Source: Candidatus Saccharimonadota bacterium (GTDB taxonomy: Bacteria > Patescibacteriota > Saccharimonadia > Saccharimonadales > UBA4665). Taken from it: a stretch of 64,000 bases of DNA. The stretch is from contig PKXF01000008.1 in the NCBI GenBank assembly GCA_003133385.1, positions 31,270 to 95,269 on the forward strand, in the 5' to 3' direction. Shown here piece after piece: positions 35,410 to 45,400 of this stretch. Position 1 is the stretch's first letter. The number at the start of each line of letters is the position of its first letter. Under the pieces are notes generated by a model that was not told the DNA's origin, made no database searches, and saw only the letters and a list, made by a program, of their open reading frames with translations. Both the position numbers and the translations under genes were made by a program.

Positions 35410-36798
35410 ATGAAAGGGCAAGGAGTGCAGCAAGACGATATTTGGCAGGCTGTTTTGGGAGAGATCGAGGTGTCTCTATCGCGCGGTAGTTTCTTGACTT
35501 GGTTCAAGAACACTTGCCTGCTTAAACAGGAAGAAGACTTAACCATTATCGGCGTGTCTAATATTTTCGTTAAGCAGCACCTTGAGAAAAAATATGGGGG
35601 TTTAATCGAAAGCACTCTGCGCAAACAAGGTGCTACTGTTGGACAGATCGAGTATAAAATAACGCCGGCAGCCGGACGGCGGCGTGACCTTGGCAACGAA
35701 AAAGACTTTGAGTCTTCCCAGCTGACATCACTTGCCATGCCTGCCAATGCTGGCAGCTCCGTTCAAAATCTAAGGCAAAGCCCCAATGGCCTGAATGAGC
35801 GTTATACTCTTGATAACTTTATAGTCGGTGACGGAAATGAATTGGCTTTTGCGGCCTGCCAAGCGGTTACCCAGCAGCCCGGCACGAAGTATAACCCTCT
35901 GTATCTATATGGCGGTGTTGGCATAGGGAAAACCCACCTTATCCAAGCTGTTGGTAATGCACTGCAGGCACGCAACCCCGACGCCAAGGTCTTATACATA
36001 GCGACCGAGCAGTTTGTACGCGAGTTTGTACAGTCGTTGCGCGGGAGAACTGCTGCCGCTTTCGCAAGCAACTATAGATCTGCCGATGTCTTGATTGTTG
36101 ATGATGTACAGTTTTTAGCCGGTAAGGACAAGATTCAGGAAGAGTTTTTTCACACGTTCAATACTCTACACCAGGCTGACAAGCAAATCATTATGAGTTC
36201 AGATAAGCCGCCTAGAGACATAGCCATGTTAGAAGACCGACTTAAGTCGCGCTTTGTTGGCGGTATGAGCATTGACATGCAAGTGCCGGATTTTGAAACG
36301 CGTTGTGCCATCATCCAGCTTAAAGCTGAGGGGCATCAAGTCACACTAGACCCAGAAGTCATAGAACACCTAGCTACTGCAGTACAGACTAACATACGTG
36401 AGCTGGAGGGGGCCTTAAACCAGCTTCTCGCTTGGTGTGACGTACGCAACCTGACACCGACCGTGGCTATTGCTTCAAGTCTGCTACAGGTTAATAAAAC
36501 CCGTCCGAAACATCTTAGCGCCAAACAAATTATTGAGAAAACCGCCCGTCATTTTCAAATACCGCTTGAGGAGATGGTTGGGCCAAAGCGCGACAAAGAT
36601 ATTGTGGTGCCCAGGCAAGTAGCCATGTACATGCTTCATGAGGAGCTGAGATTGAGCTATCCTAAAATTGCCCGAGAGCTTGGCCGCAAAGATCACACCA
36701 CTGCTATGCACTCAGTCCGCAAGATAACTCAGGAGTCGCAGGTTGACGCTGCACTAAGGAATGCAATTTCGGAAATCAAAGAGCATTTATATGCGTAG
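35410..36798 (+). CDS. dnaA: Chromosomal replication initiator protein DnaA
   Basis: 462 residues from ATG 35410; binds DnaA boxes and opens the origin. Domain I (about 7-75) includes DDIWQAVLGEIE and SFLTWFKNT. A short linker leads to the AAA+ domain with Walker A GGVGIGKTHL near 172, Walker B VLIVDDVQFLAGKDK near 233, and sensor region DRLKSRFVGG. Domain IV ends with the DNA-binding signature GRKDHTTAMHSVRKI near 430. A GTG at 35371 would add 13 residues but would place the start upstream of the -10 box; the ATG is preferred. Confidence 0.97.
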   Translation: MKGQGVQQDDIWQAVLGEIEVSLSRGSFLTWFKNTCLLKQEEDLTIIGVSNIFVKQHLEKKYGGLIESTLRKQGATVGQIEYKITPAAGRRRDLGNEKDFESSQLTSLAMPANAGSSVQNLRQSPNGLNERYTLDNFIVGDGNELAFAACQAVTQQPGTKYNPLYLYGGVGIGKTHLIQAVGNALQARNPDAKVLYIATEQFVREFVQSLRGRTAAAFASNYRSADVLIVDDVQFLAGKDKIQEEFFHTFNTLHQADKQIIMSSDKPPRDIAMLEDRLKSRFVGGMSIDMQVPDFETRCAIIQLKAEGHQVTLDPEVIEHLATAVQTNIRELEGALNQLLAWCDVRNLTPTVAIASSLLQVNKTRPKHLSAKQIIEKTARHFQIPLEEMVGPKRDKDIVVPRQVAMYMLHEELRLSYPKIARELGRKDHTTAMHSVRKITQESQVDAALRNAISEIKEHLYA

Positions 36799-37080
36799 AG
36801 TGGTGCTTGGTTGTACAAAGCCTGTGTGTAAGCTGTGGTCAGTATGTGCGCGGCTAGCGGTTTTACCCACACACCTTTACGTTGAGTCGCGAGTCTTGTT
36901 CATAAGCAGCCGGCTTTTGCAACAAGTTATACGTTGGACTGCCACATGGTTATCCACCCCATTTATGAGCAGTTCCCGTCTGTTGGCTTCTGGTTTTTAC
37001 CCAGTTTCCACAAGACCAACAAATACTACTACAAGTTTTATAAATTTATTTAAGTTTAATTGTTATAGCGGGGTATATTT
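36799..37080. other. Candidate origin region, right part: DnaA-box-like sites and AT-rich stretch
   Basis: The 282-nt dnaA-dnaN spacer. It holds TTACCCACA (36863-36871), TTATCCACC (36950-36958) and GTTTCCACA (37004-37012), all one mismatch from DnaA boxes, followed by a stretch at 37021-37068 that is about 85% A/T and could be the unwinding element. The arrangement of boxes then AT-rich DNA matches many bacterial origins, and the dnaA-dnaN position is a common one. No gene is seen here. Confidence 0.65.
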
Positions 37081-38175
37081 ATGAAACTACAAGTAACTCA
37101 AGAAAATCTTAACCGTGCGCTAGGTTCTGTCGCCCGGGTAGCGAACTCTCGTGGAACCCTGCCGATACTCGCTAACGTACTAATTAAGACCACCAAGAAT
37201 AGGCTAAGCCTATCAGCTACTAACCTAGATATTGCCATAACGCATTACATTGGCGCGAAAGTTAGTGAAGAGGGGTCAATTACCGTGCCAGCCCGCTTAA
37301 TGCAAGATTTTGTTGGGAGCTTGCCAGAGAGCGTAATTAACCTGGAGTTAAAAGAAACAAAACTACATGTAAACACCGACCAGTACCAGTCGGTTGTTAA
37401 CGGGATAGTGGCTGACGATTTTCCAGTTATGCCAGCCATGAGCGACGGTACGAAATGGAAGATAGAGGGGAGCTTGCTTAAAAGGTCATTACAGCAAGTT
37501 GTTTTTGCAGCTTCATCAGACGAGACCAGACCGGTCCTTACTGGAGTGCTTATTAAAACAATAGCCGGAAAGCTAGTAATGGTGGCGACAGACAGCTACC
37601 GGCTTGCTGAGAAGCAGCTTGGTGCACAAAAACAAGCAATAGATTTACTTATACCCGCTTCAGCGCTGCATGATTTACTAAGGATAATCAGCGACACTGA
37701 CGAAGAAGTAAAAGTTACCCATAATGAACAACAAGTACTGTTTCAAGTGGGAGACATCGAGCTTGTTACCAGGCTTGTTGAGGGGGCGTACCCAGACTAC
37801 CAGAAACTAATCCCCGAAACTTTTACTACCAAGGCCACATTAAAACGTGCCGATCTGGTAAATGTGACAAAAGTGTCTAGCTTATTTGCCAGGGAAAGTG
37901 CTGGTAGCGTAACCATTGAAGTTGATGAAAAATCTAAACAACTTAGTATTCGTTCTGTAGCTTCACAGCTCGGTGAGAACACCGCCACAGCAGAGGTGTC
38001 TAAAGTGACGGGGTCGTCTTCTATTACCCTCAACTCACGCTATCTACTGGATGCTCTTGGTGTTATGAATGGCGAGAATGTAACGTTTGGATTTAACGGA
38101 AAGTTGGAGCCGACTTTATTACAATCACCAGACAACCCAGACTACCGGCATGTCATAATGCCGCTTAAGAGCTAG
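37081..38175 (+). CDS. dnaN: DNA polymerase III sliding clamp (beta subunit)
   Basis: 364 residues, three-domain clamp that tethers the replicase to DNA. Family features: N-terminal MKLQVTQENLNRALGSVARV, RGTLPILANVLI, VFAASSDETRPVLTGVLI near residue 141, TDSYRLAEKQ near 167, and the C-terminal NPDYRHVIMPLK. Length is normal. The spacer gives GGGG about 7 nt before ATG as a possible weak ribosome site. Confidence 0.97.
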   Translation: MKLQVTQENLNRALGSVARVANSRGTLPILANVLIKTTKNRLSLSATNLDIAITHYIGAKVSEEGSITVPARLMQDFVGSLPESVINLELKETKLHVNTDQYQSVVNGIVADDFPVMPAMSDGTKWKIEGSLLKRSLQQVVFAASSDETRPVLTGVLIKTIAGKLVMVATDSYRLAEKQLGAQKQAIDLLIPASALHDLLRIISDTDEEVKVTHNEQQVLFQVGDIELVTRLVEGAYPDYQKLIPETFTTKATLKRADLVNVTKVSSLFARESAGSVTIEVDEKSKQLSIRSVASQLGENTATAEVSKVTGSSSITLNSRYLLDALGVMNGENVTFGFNGKLEPTLLQSPDNPDYRHVIMPLKS

Positions 38176-38200
38176 GGCTTCACCCAGGCATACCAAGACG

Positions 38201-38206
38201 TATAAT
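38201..38206 (+). promoter_or_regulatory. -10 box of recF, leaderless
   Basis: Perfect TATAAT ending 6 nt before the recF ATG at 38213, exactly the spacing that puts the predicted transcription start on the A of ATG. No ribosome site; no clear -35. Confidence 0.62.
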
Positions 38207-38212
38207 ACCTCT

Positions 38213-39271
38213 ATGTTAACCGATTTGAGGCTACAGAATTTTCGCTCGTATATAGACGAATCGTTTGAGTTTAGCCCGGGAGTGAATATTATTGTTGGGC
38301 CTAACACGAGCGGTAAAACAAACCTTCTAGAGGGCGTGTTGGTAATGGCTCATGGTAGCTCATACAGGGCCAAAGACGGCGAATTAGTTCGCTTCAATCA
38401 AGCTTGGGCCCGGCTTGACTGCAACCTTGCAAACAGTAGCCAGAGAACCGTTAAGTTAGTGGCTGACCCAAAACCAAGCAAAACATACGAACTAGATGGC
38501 AAAGTCTATAAACGTCTGAGCCTAACAAATAGCTTGCCAATTGTTTGGTTTGAGCCAAACCACCTACAGTTACTATCTGGTAAACCGGAAAATCGCCGCG
38601 ACTATCTGGACGATTTACTAGAACAGGTAACCCCAGGCTATAGTGCTGTGCGACGTAGTTACCGTCGCACACTAGCGCAACGCAACGCCATGCTAAAACA
38701 AGCCAAGTTGCCTACTCAGATGCAGCTTTTTCCTTGGAATGTGCGCCTTAGCGAACTAGCCGGCCAAATTGCCCGGGCGCGAAGCCGGCTAGTATACCAA
38801 AACAGCAGCCAGGCAAGCTCCCTTTACAAAGCTTTATCAGATACCAAGATTGATCTTAATCTCAGCTACCAAAGCGCCTGGCCTGCCGAAAGCTACCAAA
38901 GCCACCTTTTGAAAACGCTGGAGACCAGCCTTGAGACCGACCGGCTGCGAGGCTTCACTACCGCCGGCCCCCACCGAGACGATCTAGCAGTTTTATTTAA
39001 TGGTCGCCCAGCCCAGGAATCGGCCTCGCGTGGCGAGCTACGCACGGCAGTATTGGTGCTCAAACTAATTGAACTCCAGGTTATTCAAGCTGCTCGTGAC
39101 GGCCAGCCCCCAATACTCCTATTAGATGATGTTTTTAGTGAGCTTGACGGTAAGCGTCGTCATGCTCTGACCGACTACCTTGTGCGGTATCAAACTTTCA
39201 TCACTACAACAGACGCCGACATCGTTACTAAACATTTCACAGCTAAGAGCAACATTATTCCACTGGGCTAA
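38213..39271 (+). CDS. recF: DNA replication and repair protein RecF
   Basis: 352 residues; SMC-like ATPase that helps load RecA at gaps. Walker A GPNTSGKTNLLEG near residue 31, the family motif WFEPNHLQLLSGKPENRRDYLD near residue 112, TAGPHRDDLA near 257, and the C-terminal Walker B region LLLDDVFSELD near 302. It ends by overlapping 4 nt with the stop of the convergent gene. No gyrB follows, unlike in many genomes. Confidence 0.96.
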   Translation: MLTDLRLQNFRSYIDESFEFSPGVNIIVGPNTSGKTNLLEGVLVMAHGSSYRAKDGELVRFNQAWARLDCNLANSSQRTVKLVADPKPSKTYELDGKVYKRLSLTNSLPIVWFEPNHLQLLSGKPENRRDYLDDLLEQVTPGYSAVRRSYRRTLAQRNAMLKQAKLPTQMQLFPWNVRLSELAGQIARARSRLVYQNSSQASSLYKALSDTKIDLNLSYQSAWPAESYQSHLLKTLETSLETDRLRGFTTAGPHRDDLAVLFNGRPAQESASRGELRTAVLVLKLIELQVIQAARDGQPPILLLDDVFSELDGKRRHALTDYLVRYQTFITTTDADIVTKHFTAKSNIIPLG

Positions 39272-40668
39272 CTACCTGGCACAAGCTTAAACTGGAGCTT
39301 GCTTAAATCAAAACCATCCTGATTAAGTTCGTTTTGAGCTTCTTGCAGATAGGCCTGAGCGCTTAAATTACTGTTTGGGAATGACGTTACTAAGATAGTT
39401 GGAGGCTGCGTAAAGTTAACCAGGCTTAGCGAACAATCATTTAACGTCATGGGGAGGATCCCTTGTAGCTTATTTATGTAATCTGGAAACTGCTGCTCAT
39501 TCAGACCAACGCGCAGAAGGGCGTATTTATTGTCAAAGCTAGGGCCGTTAGCGGTTAGATAGACATAGGACCTGTCGCCGCTGAGACTCAGGCCTGTTAT
39601 AGAACTGGCAAAAAATGGCATGTTGGCCTGCAGCTCCGCGCTTTGATTATTTAAATCGTACGACCATAGCTCATTGCCTGAAGTGTATAAGAACTTGTTA
39701 TTATCCAGCCACGTTATATAGCCCACAGATGAACTGTTCGGGACTATGGCAATTTGATTTAGTGAAGAGTCATAGACACTTACGTATGACTTGTTAACGC
39801 TTACTAAATATTGGCCGCTTGGTGATAACGCCAGCTTGACAATCTCTCCAGCCTCATTCTTTTTAATCACACTGCCGGACGTGTCGACAACAGCTAGTAC
39901 GGGACTAGGGGTATTGACGCTTTGCCCTACTACTTCATCGGCAACCACTACTTTATTTACGCCTGCCGCAAGCAATAGATTGGAATATGCGGCAGTATAT
40001 ATTTTCTTAAAGTTTCCAGCCGGACCGCCCGCGTAAACGTCTGCGCCATAAGACACATAAATTTGTTTGTTTTCTGACACATCAAAACTAACTGCCGTAG
40101 CGCCATAAGAAAAAGGTACCCTAAGCGGGCTAATCGCACCATCATCTATTGTGTATAGTTGCCCATTGTTATCCTGGCCGACTCCAAAGGAAGCATTAGC
40201 CCATTTTACACTTCGGAATTGCTGGGATGAATTAATTGCAGCAAGATTATTTTGGCCATCAATTTTGTATATATTTTCATTGCCAGAGTCTAGATAAACC
40301 AATTCGGTATTGCTGGCAGCAATGTTGGAGGCATTTTGATAAGCCACAGGTTCAACTTGCAATAATCTCGAAAGAGCAATTGAATATCTAAGTGTTTTAT
40401 GCCCCGAATTAAAATTAATAACCTGCTCACTTACTTGTGAGCCATTTTTTACCGTAGCAAGGTATTGGCCGTGAGTTGCGGTTACATTAAGCGAGCCAAG
40501 ACCTATTTTAACGAACGGCTTTCCTTGGCTGGTTCTCTGCAAGGTTATTGTGCTGCCACTCTCATTAGTTGTGAGAATAATAGTGCCCGTAGAAAGATAG
40601 TTAAAAAGCCACGCCAGTACTCCAATACCGGCGAGACCCAGGATTAATAGAAATAGAATTTTTTTCAT
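39268..40668 (-). CDS. Membrane-anchored PEGA/beta-propeller-like protein, unknown function
   Basis: 466 residues. One N-terminal transmembrane anchor (about 4-22), then a PEGA-like module (GTIILTTNESGSTITLQ … TVKNGSQVS), then a region of repeated short strands with WD40-like spacing (VYLDSGNENIYKID, GQLYTIDDGAI, QYLVSVNKSYVSVYD, KFLYTSGNELWSYD) consistent with an extracytoplasmic beta-propeller. Last gene of cluster B; no recognised T4SS family. Could be an accessory scaffold or a binding protein. Confidence 0.6.
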   Translation of the reverse strand: MKKILFLLILGLAGIGVLAWLFNYLSTGTIILTTNESGSTITLQRTSQGKPFVKIGLGSLNVTATHGQYLATVKNGSQVSEQVINFNSGHKTLRYSIALSRLLQVEPVAYQNASNIAASNTELVYLDSGNENIYKIDGQNNLAAINSSQQFRSVKWANASFGVGQDNNGQLYTIDDGAISPLRVPFSYGATAVSFDVSENKQIYVSYGADVYAGGPAGNFKKIYTAAYSNLLLAAGVNKVVVADEVVGQSVNTPSPVLAVVDTSGSVIKKNEAGEIVKLALSPSGQYLVSVNKSYVSVYDSSLNQIAIVPNSSSVGYITWLDNNKFLYTSGNELWSYDLNNQSAELQANMPFFASSITGLSLSGDRSYVYLTANGPSFDNKYALLRVGLNEQQFPDYINKLQGILPMTLNDCSLSLVNFTQPPTILVTSFPNSNLSAQAYLQEAQNELNQDGFDLSKLQFKLVPGS

Positions 40669-40674
40669 AGACTA

Positions 40675-41151
40675 TTACCCTGGGGATCCCCCAACGTTTT
40701 GGGAATCATAAATCAGCTTCGAGCCGTCTAGGCTGTACAAATATAGCCTGATCCCCGTTAAATTAAAGTAATCCATTTTAGCTTTGTAAGTAGCAATGTT
40801 ATTTAATTGGACTGCAAAGGATATTGTCCATATCGGCATAACAGCATTTCTGTTCACTGATATTTCTTGCACTGAATTAAAGCTAACTTGACTTGGGGTT
40901 TTGCCGGCAGAACTTAAGTATTGCTCAAGCACTTGCTCCAAGCTGCTTACCTGTTCGCTTGTTATACCAATGTTTGTAAGATTGTCTTCGCCTGTGAAGG
41001 TTGGCGTGCTTACGGTAGGGCTACTGACCGGGCCGCTAGTGTTTGTATTGGTAGGCAATGCAGGCTTGTTAGAGAAGTAGGCAGACGCGAGCACGGCGAG
41101 AATAATAAGTACCACTACTGCTGACCCCGTAAGAATTAACTTTTTCTGCAT
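40675..41151 (-). CDS. Membrane-anchored protein of unknown function
   Basis: 158 residues: anchor helix at 5-25, a Thr/Ser/Pro linker (30-52), then a compact domain of about 100 residues with no recognisable motif (starts EDNLTNIGITSEQVSSLEQVL). No cysteine, so not a lipoprotein. It has an AAGGAGGG site and is followed 6 nt later by the propeller-like gene, so it belongs to cluster B. Confidence 0.55.
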   Translation of the reverse strand: MQKKLILTGSAVVVLIILAVLASAYFSNKPALPTNTNTSGPVSSPTVSTPTFTGEDNLTNIGITSEQVSSLEQVLEQYLSSAGKTPSQVSFNSVQEISVNRNAVMPIWTISFAVQLNNIATYKAKMDYFNLTGIRLYLYSLDGSKLIYDSQNVGGSPG

Positions 41152-41187
41152 TACTTTAATCCCTCCTTAGATTTATAAAAGTAGCAA

Positions 41188-42435
41188 TCACGGAGAGCCT
41201 GCGTGACTAGTCTGCGAGGGCGGAGGTAAAGAAAATGTCTGCTCCGCCCATGTGGCAAAGTCTAGCACCATTTGGGACGGATTGGATACCCCGCTCTCTG
41301 CCAAGGGGTTAGTGGGCGTACCGGCGGATCCATCAACAGCCACGCCCCACTCGATCTGCCCACTGCCGTCCGATGTTGTACCGTAGGCATTCCCGTATGG
41401 CGAAGGCGCTGGGTCGGCAATCGGTGTACCGGCAGTGACATGGCCACTCGTTACAATAGGCTTAAGCCCCTCGGCGAAATAAAGGGTAGAGGTTGGTAGC
41501 CCCTGTGGCTGCTGGTCGGCCTTAATCTCCATATAACCACCCCAGTTGGAGAAGGAATTGGCGGCGTAGGTTATCGTGCCCGAAAACGGCGCTACGAGCT
41601 GTCCCTTAAACGTTCCGTCGTAGCCCATATCCAACCGGTTCGGCGTCCACCCTCCAGGGAAGGGGCTAGTAAAGCCCGTTGTGGTGGTGGTAGTGCTAGA
41701 GCAATTCCCACCAGTCGAGGGCGGGCTACCTGGGCTACCGCCAGTTGCGTATTGTGGGAACAGATTTGCAGCAACGCTACCCCGATCCGAACAGCTTATA
41801 TCAGCTGTGTTACACGCCTCATAACCAATTCTAAACAAAACTGCAGCCTGGCTTGCGGCGTTAGCGTCATTACCGGTTATCTGCTTTAAGCCATCAAGGG
41901 TACTCTTGTAACCTGTGCTAAGTTCTTGCCACATGAATAGCAGCTGAACCAACATGTCCGTTACCGGCTTGGGCGGCTGCTGGGCGGCTGCAAAAGCTAT
42001 TAAAGGAGCCTGCCTAGCCGTGTAAGTCCATTGTGCAATTCCAAAAGCAGTACCATTTGTTGGAGGTGCTCCATTCGTAGGATCTACGCCGGACTCGTTT
42101 ATTAAGTTGGCCAGAATACCAACAGACTGAGCTGGCGTTAGTCCCTCGGCAATGAAAAAATTATAGGCTTCATGTTCATGATCACTGCCGGTCAACGATG
42201 TTATACTCCCCCCCGTAGCACCAGTAGAGCTGCCACCACAGTTAGAAGCTACCCAGTGTGTCCATGTGTTTAGAGCCTGGAGCTCAGATGCCGGGAGTGG
42301 CACTGGCGGGGGCAGAGGCGCAGCAAAAGCATGGTGATCGTTCGACCCTAAAGTCAGCAAAAAGCATATAGCAAGCACTAATGCAGCGACAGTCCTACTC
42401 GGCATACCTGAAACTATATTGGCGCTTTTTTTCAT
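41188..42435 (-). CDS. Secreted phage-tail-lysozyme-like protein with a degenerate M23-like domain
   Basis: 415 residues. Signal peptide (about 1-39, ending HAFAAP). Residues 85-230 match the phage tail lysozyme family: ILANLINESGVDP with the probable catalytic Glu115, then GIAQWTYTARQAPL. Residues 262-390 follow the M23 (LytM) plan, GYDG…APFSGTIT…YFAEG…IEWGV, but all zinc-binding residues are missing: MGYD replaces H-x-x-x-D, and IEWG replaces H-L-H. The same replacements occur in the gene upstream. Likely acts on peptidoglycan through its lysozyme domain, with the C-terminal part as a binding module. It starts directly after the upstream stop. Confidence 0.78.
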   Translation of the reverse strand: MKKSANIVSGMPSRTVAALVLAICFLLTLGSNDHHAFAAPLPPPVPLPASELQALNTWTHWVASNCGGSSTGATGGSITSLTGSDHEHEAYNFFIAEGLTPAQSVGILANLINESGVDPTNGAPPTNGTAFGIAQWTYTARQAPLIAFAAAQQPPKPVTDMLVQLLFMWQELSTGYKSTLDGLKQITGNDANAASQAAVLFRIGYEACNTADISCSDRGSVAANLFPQYATGGSPGSPPSTGGNCSSTTTTTTGFTSPFPGGWTPNRLDMGYDGTFKGQLVAPFSGTITYAANSFSNWGGYMEIKADQQPQGLPTSTLYFAEGLKPIVTSGHVTAGTPIADPAPSPYGNAYGTTSDGSGQIEWGVAVDGSAGTPTNPLAESGVSNPSQMVLDFATWAEQTFSLPPPSQTSHAGSP

Positions 42436-45400
42436 TTAAAGACCCTGCACCCAACTATCGAAACTTGTGCCGCATGGAGTCGGTATGCCAATCGGGCACA
42501 TGAATCCCTCGGTTGGACTTTTCCCCCAACCAATCTCAATTCCTGGGCTCTGGTCGTTATGGCCAATGACATCACCCTTATTTACGTGTACCCCAACATT
42601 TATACTACTATTGATCTGGATAAGCTCTGCAAAATAAATGAACTGGCTACTACTGGGAGCATTTGGAGGTTGATCCAATTTTTCTATAATCTCGGCCTGT
42701 CCAGTGGTTCGGTCAAAATGATGCCCTGTTTGATCGGCTAACGTTATGGTTCCGGACGCGGGCGCGCAAATATCAAACCCGCTGCTTCCAGAGGGAACAA
42801 AATCGATTCCTTGGTCAACGCCAGCAAAACTTGAACCCGAACCCACAAGGGAAGAATATTTTCCACTACCGCCACATCCTGGTCCTGGCGATGTGCTACC
42901 ACTGCTCGTGCCCCCATTAATGTCAGCTTGGTCATCCGGAGTTAACAGACTGCTGTCGTATATTGCCCCGGCACTGCCAACAGCAGACTTAATAAGCATG
43001 CAAGGATTGACTGTAGCGTTTGTCGGCTGGCCGTTGTCAGGATCTGTTGTAGTGTCATCGTTCCAGTACTTATCCCCGGCATTTATCTGTGCCTGCGTAA
43101 GCGTTTTTTGATAACCCTGGGCGGCATTATCCGAACAATTAGCGTTCCAGTAAGCCTCAGGGTCTGAAGGTACGCTGTTGCCTGGGTAACCATACTGGGT
43201 AACGCCAAAAGCATCGGGTCCTGGTGTGGCGGCTGCAGCCGACCTGCCCGTTAGTAATGACCCGAAACTGCTAGACAAAGCACTAAGCGGATTAAGCAGG
43301 CTTGCAAACCCATCTTGGATAGAGGTAGATACGCCAAATGGGATAGCTTCAGCCACCTTAGATATTAACGAATACTGGGTGTCAGTGCTAAATAGCCTGG
43401 CAAACAGTGGCTGGGTTTGAAATTCCTTCTGGGCCTCTGTCTCTTGCTGCTGTGTTATAGCTGCCACTTGGCCCGGCGTTAGTTTCTGGCCGCCTAGGCC
43501 GGTGTGCGCAAAATCGTTGCCGGAAACATCCGCCCCAGCCGCCATCATGTCAAAGGTCCGGCCGCCACTTTCATCTGGCGATATTATCGAGGGGATAAGA
43601 TCGTTAGCTAGAGCTTTGAATATTGATGCGGCGGCATTTTTCGCAGATGATACCAGGCTAGAATCAACTAAATTGAGAAGGGCTTCGGCTCCGCTCAAGA
43701 TTGTGCCTGCAACGTAGCTAGTTGCGCTGCTTATTGCATTAAAAACAGTAGCGACAGGACTACTTTCATAGGCGTTTGCTATAGCCAATATGCCCGTGCT
43801 ACTAAGTACACTGTCGATTGAACTGATCGTTTGATTTTTTGCTCCGAGATTTTCCTCCGGACATACTGTTTTACCTGCCGGAACGGGTTTGTTGTCGTTG
43901 CACAGATAAGTTTTCGATTGGCCGGGCGAAGGATTGCCTTCAATCAGCGAACTATAAAGCGGTGTATTCTCTGCCTCGGCCGTACCGTTTACGGGCGGAC
44001 CGCTACACGTCTCAATTTCTGGCTGGCATTGATCGCCTGGGCCCAAGGAGTTGGTGAATGACCCAACCTCAGTAGCTGTAACGTGTCCGGTATGTATCTC
44101 GTCCGCATAACTTTGAAATAAGGTAAAGATACTAACGGCGGCGGCGGCGTTCACAAGGTAAGAATATGTTTGTAGTTTGTTGCCGGCGCCACCGGCTTCA
44201 TTTACAAAGGATAAGCCCTGATTTAACATTCCCAGTTCACCGACGACAGGAACCTCGTCAATAGCGTTAGTGCTAGTAAACTTAGTAATGACTTTGTTCA
44301 CAACATAGGTTTGGAGGCCTCCCTCTACTCGCACGTCAGATATTAATTGAATTAATTTATCGGCCGTTTCTGATCCGAAGCCTGACGATGCTTCTCCAAT
44401 GGCCTGCTCAACATTGGCGGCTGCTACGTCCTCTGTTTCACCAGCCAGCTCGTCACAAGTTGACGCAGCACAGGTTGTCGGGGCTTTGCCGTCACAGCCG
44501 TTATTAGCTACCAGAATGCAGCCTAAAACTGCGCTGAGGGCGGCACTGCGGGGCCCGACAACACGGTTAATCAAGAACATCTTGGCTGCATACTTTGCCT
44601 GAACCTTGGCGTTGGCGAAGGAATCCCTAACTCCACAATAGACCACACAACGTTTAATACCGTACTTTTCTTCAAGTAGACGACCAGCTTTGTAGCGGAT
44701 CATGACGTTATAAAAACTGGTTGCATCTTGTATAGACGCCCGCATATCGGCACGGCTGGCTTTATTAAACTCGCCGGCCAGGCCGTCTCCATTGGCGCCA
44801 ATAGGGTCGCCCTTTCCTGAAGTAGTGGGTGTTTTTAAATACCACTGACCTCTCCGGCCGTTTGCACTTCTGTCGAATTGAAATTCTATACCGTACTTTC
44901 TGGCAAGTTTATTCTCCAGGTTACCATTTCTCCAGCCTCTATAAAGCGCATGAACAGGGTTTGAGGTACCACCAGTAAGCGTATTGTTTAGGTAAGCGTT
45001 ACAGTGCCTGTCAATAACCGCAGTTGACCTTGCCCCACAAGCTCTAAGTGCGGGGAGCACATGATCTGTCATATAGTGGGTAAAGAGATTGTCTGTTTGT
45101 CTCTGAGTGGCACTAGTGGCCGTTGACATAAAGTGATGCTCTAAATTGGTTACAATACTTTCGATTTTTAGAGGTATCAATACTAAAAATGCCGTAACAA
45201 TCAAACTCATGATGCCGCCAATGATGCCGCTAATCAGGAAGTAGGTACGGTACTTGCGGAGTAAGCCGCCGCCGATTTTCCTGGATAAGCTACGAGGAGA
45301 CTGTCCCTTCACATCATTGATGAAAGAGAAATCATTTTTGAGGTCGGCCTTCTCGTCTTCGAATTCATCTGATTGAACAAATCCTTCAAGCTCTTTAAGG

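Noticed and set aside
35371-35410. GTG at 35371 as the start of dnaA
   Set aside because: It would lie upstream of the TATAGT box and inside a DnaA-box-like site; ATG 35410 gives a normal domain I.
41188-42435. Prophage remnant because of the phage-tail-lysozyme domain
   Set aside because: No capsid, terminase, portal or tail genes nearby; the domain is part of a cluster B gene.
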